Part shown: positions 1-5,742 of the stretch, in pieces
How the letters are laid out: the number at the start of each line of letters is the position of its first letter
Position numbering within the stretch: the stretch's first letter is position 1
DNA from: an uncultured bacterium
Lineage (GTDB): Bacteria; Planctomycetota; UBA1135; UBA2386
DNA length: 5,789 bases
Direction of reading: 5' to 3'
NCBI GenBank assembly: GCA_938003515.1
Contig: CALKYL010000379.1
Location: 1 to 5,789, forward strand
Notes under the pieces: model-generated
Told to the model about the DNA's origin: nothing
Databases searched by the model: none
Seen by the model: only the letters and a program-made list of their open reading frames with translations
Position numbers and translations under genes: made by a program

Positions 1-296
1 GGCTCGCGCCCTACCTCGCCCGGCTGCTCGACGACCCGTACTACGTCGTGCGCTTCCAGGCGCAGCGCTCGCTGCGCGCGCTCGGCGGCCACGACGACGA
101 CCTCGCCGGCTACGACTTCCTGGCCGAACGGGCTAGCGCGGCGACCTTCGTCGAGCGCGTGACCGCGCGCTGGCGCGACGTCTTCGGCGGCCCGGCGCGC
201 CCGGCGGTGCTGGTCGACGAGCGCGGCCTCCTGCGCTCGGCGTTCGACCGCCTCTACGCGCGCCGCGACGACCGGCCCGTCTACCTCGCCGAATGA
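1..296 (+). CDS. C-terminal end of a HEAT-repeat-like protein (5' truncated)
   Basis: The reading frame is open from base 3 to the TGA at 294-296, giving 97 residues of a protein that begins before the window. The first 27 residues (LAPYLARLLDDPYYVVRFQA and following) have the helix-turn-helix look of a HEAT repeat: a leucine-rich first helix, a DDP turn, then VVRF and a second helix ending RSLRAL. The rest is mixed charged sequence ending in RDDRPVYLAE. From memory, similar DPY..VR repeats and DDRPV endings occur at the C-terminus of planctomycete HEAT/TPR proteins, some of them multihaem cytochromes. No haem motif is visible in this fragment, so function cannot be assigned. A GTG at 48 could be read as a start, but the coding pattern and the HEAT helix run upstream of it, so this is best called a partial gene. 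Its stop overlaps the next start by ATGA, implying coupled translation. Confidence 0.72.
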   Translation, partial: LAPYLARLLDDPYYVVRFQAQRSLRALGGHDDDLAGYDFLAERASAATFVERVTARWRDVFGGPARPAVLVDERGLLRSAFDRLYARRDDRPVYLAE

Positions 297-715
297 CCGA
301 CGCCACCGAGTCCGCGGCGCTGCGCCGCCGGCACCTCGCCTTCGGCTGGGGCAGCCTGCTCGTGTTCGCCGCGCTCGGCGGCGCGCTCGAGGCGATGCAC
401 GGCTTCAAGGTCGACTGGTACCTGGCCGTCGGCAACGAGACGCAGCGCCTGCTCTGGCGGCTCGCGCACGCGCACGGCACGTTCCTGTCGCTGGTGCACG
501 TCGCGTTCGGCCTCACCCTCGCGCACACGGCGCGGCTGCCCCGCCTCGCGTCGCCGTGCCTCCTGGGCGCCAGCGTCGCGCTGCCGGGCGGCTTCCTGCT
601 CGGCGCGTTCGGCGTGCGGGGCGGCGATCCGGGCCTCGGCATCGCGCTGGTGCCGCTCGGGCTCGCGCTCCTGCTGGTCGCGATCGGCAGCACCCTCCGC
701 GCGCTGCGCGGCTGA
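293..715 (+). CDS. Small four-helix integral membrane protein with HAHG motif, function unknown
   Basis: This 140-residue protein has four probable membrane helices, at about residues 14-35, 55-76, 86-106 and 114-136. A basic RRR at 11-13 precedes helix 1. Helix 2 carries an HAHGT motif (His59, His61) plus His69 and, near its end, His78, a spacing that could place imidazoles on one helix face. A segment before it, HGFKVDWYLAVGNETQR, looks like a conserved loop with a possible amphipathic helix. I do not recognise a named family. Histidines in a helix of a small four-helix protein are compatible with haem or metal binding, but that is inference. The ATG overlaps the TGA of the upstream HEAT-like gene (ATGA at 293-296) and no Shine-Dalgarno is apparent, so translation probably depends on coupling to that gene. 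The pair may act together at the membrane. The stop codon lies inside a perfect palindrome. Confidence 0.8.
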   Translation: MTDATESAALRRRHLAFGWGSLLVFAALGGALEAMHGFKVDWYLAVGNETQRLLWRLAHAHGTFLSLVHVAFGLTLAHTARLPRLASPCLLGASVALPGGFLLGAFGVRGGDPGLGIALVPLGLALLLVAIGSTLRALRG

Positions 716-730
716 ACCGGCGCCGGTTCA
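713..730. repeat. 18-bp perfect palindrome across the membrane-protein stop codon
   Basis: TGAACCGGCGCCGGTTCA reads identically on both strands, and its first three bases are the stop codon of the membrane-protein gene. As RNA it could fold into a 7-bp stem with a 4-base loop, acting as a 3' end or terminator-like hairpin, although no U-tract follows. As DNA it has the symmetry of a dimeric regulator site upstream of the ATPase gene. The sequence does not decide between these. Confidence 0.5.
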
Positions 731-753
731 CGCCGGCGGGGGCCGTCCTCGCT

Positions 754-766
754 CCGGTGGCACCGG
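754..766. repeat. Second short inverted repeat in the gap before the ATPase gene
   Basis: CCGGTG and CACCGG flank a single G in the 716-818 gap, giving a near-continuous dyad. The same gap holds ACCGGCGC three times in direct orientation (716-723, 762-769, 786-793). No convincing -35/-10 pair was found in the gap, and the GATAGA at 807-812 lies too close to the start for a standard promoter with a leader. The dyads may be transcript-end hairpins or binding sites, or may simply reflect GC-rich composition. Confidence 0.3.
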
Positions 767-818
767 CGCTTCCGGCGCGTCTGGGACCGGCGCCCGCCCG
801 GCTGCCGATAGATCGGCC

Positions 819-3065
819 ATGCCGTCGACCGCGGATCCGTCGCGCAGCGAAGCCAAGACCCAGGGCCTGGCCCGCGATCGGCGGGTCGCCGCGGTGTTCG
901 ACGCGGTGGTGCGCGACTCGTACGCGCCGCTCGAGGCGTCGCTGCGCGAGATGGCCGACGAGGCGCTGGTGCGCATGGTCGAGGACCTGCAGGTGCAGCC
1001 CGACTCGCGCGTCCTGATCGTCGAGCCGTTCAGCGGCTACCTGCCGACCGTGCTCGCGCACCTCGCCGGCGAGGTCACCGTCGTGTGCTCGCACGGCGGC
1101 CGCTCGAAGCGGCTCGCCGAGCAGCTGCGCCGCGCCGGGGCGGGCGACATCCGCATCGCCGCCGACGTCGAGGAGGCGAGCGCCGAAGCCGTCCGCTACG
1201 ACCGCATCGTCGTGCTGCAGCCGGCGAACGACGAGCTCGGCCCGGTGCTGCAGCAGCGTCTGTCGCCGCGCGGCCGCGCGGTGTGGTCGGTCGACAAGGC
1301 GATGCCGCCGCGCCGCATGCGGCGCCTGCTGCGCGTCGACGGCGCGCCGCCGCTCGAGGAAGACCTCGACCTCGTGCACTACATGCCCATGCTCGGCGAC
1401 ATGCTGGTCGAGGCCGGCGTGGTGCTGCACCAGGAGGTCGCCGACGCCGTGCACGCCGCCGCCGAACGGGGCCGCCGCCTCGGCGAGGAGCTGGTCGCGC
1501 GCGGCGCGGTGCGCGAGGACGACCTGTACCGCGTGCTCGCGATGCAGCGCCACCTGCCCTTCACGCAGACGGCGGGCATCCTCGACCGGCTCGACGTGCA
1601 GCTCGTCCGCCGGCTGCCGCGCAAGTATCTGGACCACTACCAGTTCCTCCCGATCTGCGAGGAGGGCGGCAAGGTCCACGTCGCGACGCCGAACGTCGAC
1701 CTGCCGGTGTGGGAGCTCCGGGCCGTGTTCGACGGCGTCGACGTCGTGGCCGAACTGACGACGCCGACCGACGTGCACCGCGTCTGGACCGCGATCGAGC
1801 TCGGCTTCGCCGACCGCCGCGCGCGCGCCTCCGCGCCGGACGCCGCGCCGCCCGAGGAGGCGGCCCCGCCCGTGCAGGACTCGCGCGCGGTCGGCCTGTT
1901 CGACGCGATCCTGCTCGACGCCGTGGGCGAACGCGCCAGCGACGTGCACCTCGAGAGCTACCAGGACGGCTCGCGGCTGCGTTTCCGCGTCGACGGCAGC
2001 CTGCGCGACGTCGGCCGCTACCAGCTCACCGACGAGGACTACACCGCCCTGCTCAACGTCGTCAAGATCGCCGCCAACCTGGACATCGCCGAGCGTCGCG
2101 CGCCCCAGGGCGGCCGCGTGCGGCGCAAGGTCGGCAGCGAGACGCTCGACCTGCGCGTGCAGACGCAGCCGACGCTGTGTCACGAGAGCGTGGTGATCCG
2201 GATCCTGCCGCGCGACCGGCGGCCGCCGACGATCGAGGAGCTGGGCTTCGGCAAGGTCGTCGCCGAGCAGTACCGCCGCCTGCTGCACGACCCGCAGGGG
2301 CTCGTGCTGGTCGTCGGCGCGACCGGTTCGGGCAAGTCGACGACGCTCTACGCCGGCCTGCAGCTGCTGGCCCGCGACACGTCGCGCAAGGTGATCACGA
2401 TCGAGGACCCGATCGAGTACTCGCTCTCCGGCGTGCAGCAGCCGCAGGGCAACGCCGCGGTCGGCTACCGCTCCGCCGACGCCGTGCGCGCGTTCGTGCG
2501 CCAGGACCCGGACGTCATCATGGTCGGCGAGGTGCGCGACGCCGAGACGGCGCTCGAGGCGATCCGCGCCGCGCAGACCGGCCACCTCGTGCTCGCGACG
2601 ATGCACTGCAACGACTCGGTCGACGCGGTGCAGCGCCTCGTCGACCTCGGCATGCAGCCGAACTCGATCGCGAGCGAGCTGACCGCCGTGCTCGCGCAGC
2701 GGCTCGCGCGCCGCATCTGCTCGGCCTGCCGCCAGCCGGCGACGCCGGACCCGGAGCTGCTGGCCGAGCTGTTCGCGAAGGGCCCGCCGCAGGGCTTCCG
2801 GTGCTTCACCGGCAAGGGCTGCGATCGCTGCGGCGGCACCGGCATGCGCGGCCGGGTCGCCGTCGTCGAGCTGCTGCCGGTCGACGCCGAGATCCGGCGC
2901 GCGGTCGGTCGCTCGGTCGTGCTCGACGACCTCCGCGCCTACGCGCACAGCTCGGGCATGCAGACCCTGCGCACGAGCGCTCTGCGCCTCGTGCACGCCG
3001 GCGTGATCCCGATGGCCGAGCTGTACGACGTGCTGTCGACCGAGCAGATGCGGCCGCTCGCCTGA
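819..3065 (+). CDS. GspE/PilB/MshE-family secretion ATPase with N-terminal degenerate Pcm-like methyltransferase domain
   Basis: This 748-residue cytoplasmic motor ATPase is of the type II secretion/type IV pilus assembly family, in which a hexamer hydrolyses ATP to drive (pseudo)pilin polymerisation. Residues 17-195 look like a protein-L-isoaspartate methyltransferase fold lacking catalytic motifs (SRVLIVEPFSGY at 63-74 in place of the SAM motif). Residues 191-243 form an MshEN-like c-di-GMP-binding tandem, and about 244-325 complete the GspE N-domain. A proline/alanine linker (336-352) leads to the ATPase core: ASDVHLE 373-379, Walker A GATGSGKST 500-508, Asp box ITIEDPIEY 526-534, Walker B region DVIMVGEVRD 565-574, and His box GHLVLATMHCNDS 588-600 (Cys597 where Thr is usual). 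The zinc site is Cys634/637 and Cys668/671. All core motifs are intact, so the ATPase is likely active. The ATG at 819 has no clear Shine-Dalgarno, but it sits just before the Pcm-like domain. No pilin, platform or secretin-channel gene is adjacent, so the specific system is unknown. Confidence 0.95.
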   Translation: MPSTADPSRSEAKTQGLARDRRVAAVFDAVVRDSYAPLEASLREMADEALVRMVEDLQVQPDSRVLIVEPFSGYLPTVLAHLAGEVTVVCSHGGRSKRLAEQLRRAGAGDIRIAADVEEASAEAVRYDRIVVLQPANDELGPVLQQRLSPRGRAVWSVDKAMPPRRMRRLLRVDGAPPLEEDLDLVHYMPMLGDMLVEAGVVLHQEVADAVHAAAERGRRLGEELVARGAVREDDLYRVLAMQRHLPFTQTAGILDRLDVQLVRRLPRKYLDHYQFLPICEEGGKVHVATPNVDLPVWELRAVFDGVDVVAELTTPTDVHRVWTAIELGFADRRARASAPDAAPPEEAAPPVQDSRAVGLFDAILLDAVGERASDVHLESYQDGSRLRFRVDGSLRDVGRYQLTDEDYTALLNVVKIAANLDIAERRAPQGGRVRRKVGSETLDLRVQTQPTLCHESVVIRILPRDRRPPTIEELGFGKVVAEQYRRLLHDPQGLVLVVGATGSGKSTTLYAGLQLLARDTSRKVITIEDPIEYSLSGVQQPQGNAAVGYRSADAVRAFVRQDPDVIMVGEVRDAETALEAIRAAQTGHLVLATMHCNDSVDAVQRLVDLGMQPNSIASELTAVLAQRLARRICSACRQPATPDPELLAELFAKGPPQGFRCFTGKGCDRCGGTGMRGRVAVVELLPVDAEIRRAVGRSVVLDDLRAYAHSSGMQTLRTSALRLVHAGVIPMAELYDVLSTEQMRPLA

Positions 3066-3070
3066 GCGGC

Positions 3071-3086
3071 GCTGCGGCCCGGCAGC
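3071..3086. terminator. Weak hairpin between convergent genes
   Basis: GCTGC (3071-3075) and GCAGC (3082-3086) can pair around a 6-base GC-rich loop inside the 27-bp gap between the ATPase and dihydrolipoyl dehydrogenase stop codons. Being symmetric, it could serve both transcripts. There is no T-tract on either strand and the stem is only 5 bp, so this is a tentative call from position. Confidence 0.28.
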
Positions 3087-3092
3087 CCGACG

Positions 3093-4505
3093 TCAGTGCT
3101 GCTGCTTCGGCTTCTGGTAGATGTGCACCGCCATCTGATGCACCGCCTCGGCGGCCTCCATCATCGCCTCGGGCAGCGTCGGGTGCTCGTGGATCGTCTG
3201 CGCGAGGTCGGAGACCGTCGCGCCCATCTCGATCGCGAGCGCCGCCTCGGCGACCAGCTCCGTGACCTCGGGGCCGATCATGTGCACGCCGAGCACCTTG
3301 TCGGTCTTGGCGTCGCCGACGACCTTGACCCAGCCCTCGGTCTCGTTGAGCGACATCGCGCGGCCCGACGCGCCGAACGGGAACCGGCCCTCGACCGGTT
3401 CGAAGCCCTGCGCCTTCGCCTCGTCGACCGACAGGCCGACCGACGCGATCTCCGGATCGGTGAAGATCACCGCCGGGATGCACGCCGGGTCGTAGGCCGC
3501 GCCCTGGTCGCCGGCGATCGCCGCCGCGGCGACGAGGCCCTCGTGCGAGCCCTTGTGCGCGAGCATCGGCTGGCCCGCGACGTCGCCGATCGCCCAGACG
3601 CCCGGCACGTTGGTCTGGCGGCGGTGGTCGACCGGCACGAAGCCCTTGTCGTCGACCTTCACGCCGATGTCCTCGAGGCCGAGGCCCTTGCCGTGCGGCC
3701 GGCGGCCGACGCAGGACAGCACGACGTCGCACTCGAACGTCTGCGGCTTGCCGTCGACCTCGGCCTGCACGACGAGGCCGCCCTTCTTCTTCTCGAAGCC
3801 GGTCGCCTTCGTCTTGAGGTGCACGTCGATCTTCTTCTTCTTGAGCGAGCGCCCCATCTCCTTCGACAGGTCGGCCTCCATGCCGGGCAGCACGCGATCC
3901 ATGAACTCGAGCACGCGCACCTCGGTGCCGAGCTTGTGGTAGACGAGGCCGAGCTCGAGGCCGATGTAGCCGCCGCCGATCACGATTATGCGCTCGGGCA
4001 GGGACTTCGGGGCCAGCGCGTCGGTCGACGACCACACGTGCTTCTGGTCGAACGCGAAGCCGGGGATCTCGATCGGCGAGCTCCCCGTCGCGATCACCAG
4101 GTTCTTCGCCTCGACGGTCTTCTTGCCGTCCTTCGACGTCACTTCGACCTTGCCCTCGCCGACGACCTTGGCGGTGCCGGCGAACGAGTCGATCTTGTGG
4201 TTCTTGAGGAGCCCGCCGACGCCCGACGTGAGCTTCTCGACGATGCCGGCCTTCCACGACACCAGCGCGTCGACGTCGAGCCCGTCGTACTTGGCCTTGA
4301 TGCCCATCAGGTCGGCGTGCCGGATCTTGTCGACGAGCTTCGACGCGGCGATCAGCGCCTTCGACGGGATGCACCCGACGTTGAGGCAGACGCCGCCGAT
4401 GTACTCCTTCTCGACGACGGCGGTCTTCAGCCCGAGCTGGGCGCAGCGGATGGCGCAGACGTAGCCGGCCGGGCCGGCACCGATCACGAGGACGTCGTAG
4501 GTCAT
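3093..4505 (-). CDS. lpdA: Dihydrolipoyl dehydrogenase (E3)
   Basis: This is a FAD-dependent disulfide oxidoreductase that reoxidises dihydrolipoyl groups of 2-oxoacid dehydrogenase complexes or the glycine cleavage system, passing electrons to NAD+. At 470 residues it has the normal family length. Seen in order: FAD-binding GAGPAG 9-14, redox disulfide GGVCLNVGCIPSK 37-49 (Cys40/Cys45), ATGSSP 139-144, NAD-binding GGGYIG 177-182, second FAD motif AIGDVAG 305-311, and the dimer-interface catalytic pair in HEHPTLPE 439-446 (His441, Glu446). All catalytic residues are present. The start is the ATG at 4505-4503, because MTYDVLVIGAGPAG begins exactly where the family begins, although the frame stays open far upstream with arginine-rich non-coding-like sequence. 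No Shine-Dalgarno precedes it; a sigma70-like promoter lies so close that the leader may be only about 8-10 bases. One rare ATA codon (Ile173) stands out. No E1, E2 or lipoylation gene is in view, so its partner complex is not known. Confidence 0.97.
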   Translation of the reverse strand: MTYDVLVIGAGPAGYVCAIRCAQLGLKTAVVEKEYIGGVCLNVGCIPSKALIAASKLVDKIRHADLMGIKAKYDGLDVDALVSWKAGIVEKLTSGVGGLLKNHKIDSFAGTAKVVGEGKVEVTSKDGKKTVEAKNLVIATGSSPIEIPGFAFDQKHVWSSTDALAPKSLPERIIVIGGGYIGLELGLVYHKLGTEVRVLEFMDRVLPGMEADLSKEMGRSLKKKKIDVHLKTKATGFEKKKGGLVVQAEVDGKPQTFECDVVLSCVGRRPHGKGLGLEDIGVKVDDKGFVPVDHRRQTNVPGVWAIGDVAGQPMLAHKGSHEGLVAAAAIAGDQGAAYDPACIPAVIFTDPEIASVGLSVDEAKAQGFEPVEGRFPFGASGRAMSLNETEGWVKVVGDAKTDKVLGVHMIGPEVTELVAEAALAIEMGATVSDLAQTIHEHPTLPEAMMEAAEAVHQMAVHIYQKPKQQH

Positions 4506-4520
4506 GGTCAGGGGGCGAGG

Positions 4521-4549
4521 AGGATAGGCGCCGCCCGACGGCTTTCCAA
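4521..4549 (-). promoter_or_regulatory. Candidate sigma70 promoter for dihydrolipoyl dehydrogenase gene
   Basis: On the minus strand TTGGAA (4549-4544) and TATCCT (4526-4521) match the -35 and -10 consensus at 4 of 6 positions each, with an ideal 17-base spacer. This is one of the few AT-containing patches in the gap. A start site about 7 bases past the -10 would fall near 4514, leaving a leader of roughly 8-10 bases before the ATG at 4505. That fits the absence of a Shine-Dalgarno. The call is from consensus matching only. Confidence 0.45.
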
Positions 4550-4644
4550 CTCCGGTGGACCCGACGCTCCCGGCCGCGGCACGCGACGCGGCGCGCGGTG
4601 GGGCACGAAGCCGACGCGCGCAGGAAACCCGAGGCTGCGAGCGG

Positions 4645-4682
4645 CCCGCTCCGCGCGTCGTGCCCCGCTCCGCGCGTCGTGC
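4645..4682. repeat. Perfect 2 x 19-bp tandem duplication
   Basis: CCCGCTCCGCGCGTCGTGC occurs twice in immediate succession (4645-4663 and 4664-4682) without a mismatch, and the identity stops on both sides. It lies in non-coding DNA between divergent genes. It may be a recent slippage duplication or a doubled binding site spaced by just under two helical turns. Confidence 0.85.
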
Positions 4683-4935
4683 TCCTGAGCTCGTGCCGTG
4701 CGTCGAGACCGCGTCGGTCGACGGCATCCGACCTCGCGCCGTCGCGACGATATCGCTCGTGTGCTGTGTGTCGGGATCGACGCGGTCGGCGCGCCGTCGT
4801 CCGCCCAGCGCCCGTTGCGCCACCCCCCGGCCGCGGCGTCGGCGCCGACATTCGCCCGAGCGCGGTCGCGGGGCCTGGGCGGGCCGCACCGGCCGCGGCA
4901 TGCTCGGACCTCGCCCCCGCCGTCCCGCCGCCCGC

Positions 4936-4939
4936 GAGG
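4936..4939 (+). promoter_or_regulatory. Weak Shine-Dalgarno deciding the start at 4945
   Basis: GAGG ends 5 bases before the ATG at 4945. It supports that start over the longer upstream-open frame, together with the signal peptide that begins exactly there. Confidence 0.45.
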
Positions 4940-4944
4940 CCTCG

Positions 4945-5742
4945 ATGCGCACGTCCGTCCTGTCGTCTTCCCTGCTCGTGTTCGCTGCCGTTTCCGCGGC
5001 CCCGGCCCAGGACGACGTGCTCGTCGTCGAGCGCCGCGCCGACGTGCGCGCGCACGCGGCCGCGGCGCGCCTGCTGCGTCGTGCCGAGGTCGTCGTGCAC
5101 GCCGACGGCACGACCCCGAAGCAGCTGTGCCGGCTGTTGACCGCGGCGACCGGCGAACGGCTGAGCTTCGTCTGCCGCGATCGCGACTCCGACGCGACCG
5201 CGCCGCTGACCTTCGCCGCACGCGGCGCGAGCGCGTGGTCGATCATGGCGATCGCGCAGCTCGAGACCGGCCTGCGCTTCGTGTTCCGGTCCGGTGTCGT
5301 GTTCCTCGTGCCGGCGGACGAGGTGCGGCCGCTCCTGGAGCTGCGCCTCTACGACCTGCGCGCCGCGTGCGCGCCGCTGACGAGCTTCCCCGGTCCGGAC
5401 CTCCGGCTCGGGCTCGCCGAAGAGGAGCGGGTGCGGTTCCCGGAGCCGTACGAGTCCGGCGAGACGGTCAGCGGGTTCACCGCGGACACGGTCGTGACGC
5501 TGCTGCGCGAGACCGTGCAGCCCGAGTCGTGGCTGGACGAACGGGTGCGGCTGCTCGACCAGAACGGCCTGCTGCTGATCCGCCAGACGCCGGCGGTGCA
5601 CGCGGAGATCGAGGCGACGCTCGTGAAGGTCGGCGTGCTCGCCGCGCCGCGCGTGCGTCAGCCCTCCGCGGCGCGCGCGAGCGCCGTGCGCACGCCGGGC
5701 ACCCGGCCGCCGAGGCGCAGCCATCGGAACAGCAGGAGGTAG
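4945..5742 (+). CDS. Exported STN/secretin-N-like protein
   Basis: This 265-residue predicted exported protein begins with a typical Sec signal peptide: MRTSV, a hydrophobic stretch at 5-18, and a likely cut after APA (residue 21). Residues about 48-125 resemble an STN or secretin short N-terminal domain: VVVHADGTTPKQLCRLLTAA, then TAPLTFAARGASAWSIMAIA, then RFVFRSGVVFLVPA, following the beta-alpha-beta-beta-alpha-beta order. Residues 130-226 (LELRLYDLR, FPGPDL, a segment around 178-196 ending PESW, then GLLLIRQTPAVHAEIEATL) match a pattern I recall from planctomycete secreted proteins with secretin-like N-domains. There is no secretin beta-barrel, so it is not a complete outer-membrane channel; it may be a periplasmic accessory or binding protein. 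The last 30-35 residues are basic, low-complexity and overlap a probable antisense gene end, so they may be a run-on tail. The start is supported by the signal peptide and by GAGG 5 bases upstream. Confidence 0.82.
   Translation: MRTSVLSSSLLVFAAVSAAPAQDDVLVVERRADVRAHAAAARLLRRAEVVVHADGTTPKQLCRLLTAATGERLSFVCRDRDSDATAPLTFAARGASAWSIMAIAQLETGLRFVFRSGVVFLVPADEVRPLLELRLYDLRAACAPLTSFPGPDLRLGLAEEERVRFPEPYESGETVSGFTADTVVTLLRETVQPESWLDERVRLLDQNGLLLIRQTPAVHAEIEATLVKVGVLAAPRVRQPSAARASAVRTPGTRPPRRSHRNSRR

Larger units (their letters stand above)
4550..4944. other. GC-rich divergent intergenic region, no gene seen
   Basis: About 395 bases lie between the candidate lpdA promoter and the exported-protein gene. 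Frames are open on both strands but encode arginine/proline/alanine-rich strings with no recognisable domain, typical of random GC-rich DNA. The region holds a perfect 19-bp tandem duplication (4645-4682), an overlapping short dyad GAGCGG-C-CCGCTC (4639-4651), and a less GC-rich patch near 4748-4775. No clear plus-strand promoter was found. It should contain the promoter of the gene at 4945, or possibly a small RNA that I cannot recognise. Confidence 0.55.

Noticed and set aside
1005..1275. N-terminal ATPase region as a degenerate response-regulator receiver domain (RVLIVE start)
   Set aside because: RVLIVE resembles a receiver beta-1 strand, but the acidic pair, phospho-Asp and later receiver strands are not apparent, and the whole stretch, including the FxxVP-like start and C-terminal tail, matches Pcm better. 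Kept as an alternative to test.
513..2996. Very long open frame on the minus strand opposite the ATPase gene
   Set aside because: Its product is His/Arg/Ala/Asp-rich with no domain, while the plus strand encodes an unmistakable ATPase. It is a GC-rich antisense shadow.
1085..3265. 726-codon plus-strand frame overlapping the ATPase gene
   Set aside because: Almost entirely Arg/Ala/Pro/Gly; a +1/+2 shadow of the ATPase codons.
4555..4944. N-terminal extension of the exported protein by 130 residues
   Set aside because: Low-complexity Arg/Pro sequence; the signal peptide and GAGG ribosome site place the start at 4945.
4506..5246. N-terminal extension of the dihydrolipoyl dehydrogenase to about 717 residues
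   Set aside because: The extension has no domain, is arginine/serine-rich, and overlaps the exported-protein gene; the family N-terminus begins at the ATG at 4505.
2806..5724. 972-codon open frame on the minus strand across several genes
   Set aside because: Out of frame with the dihydrolipoyl dehydrogenase, arginine-rich and without motifs; a shadow of real coding frames.
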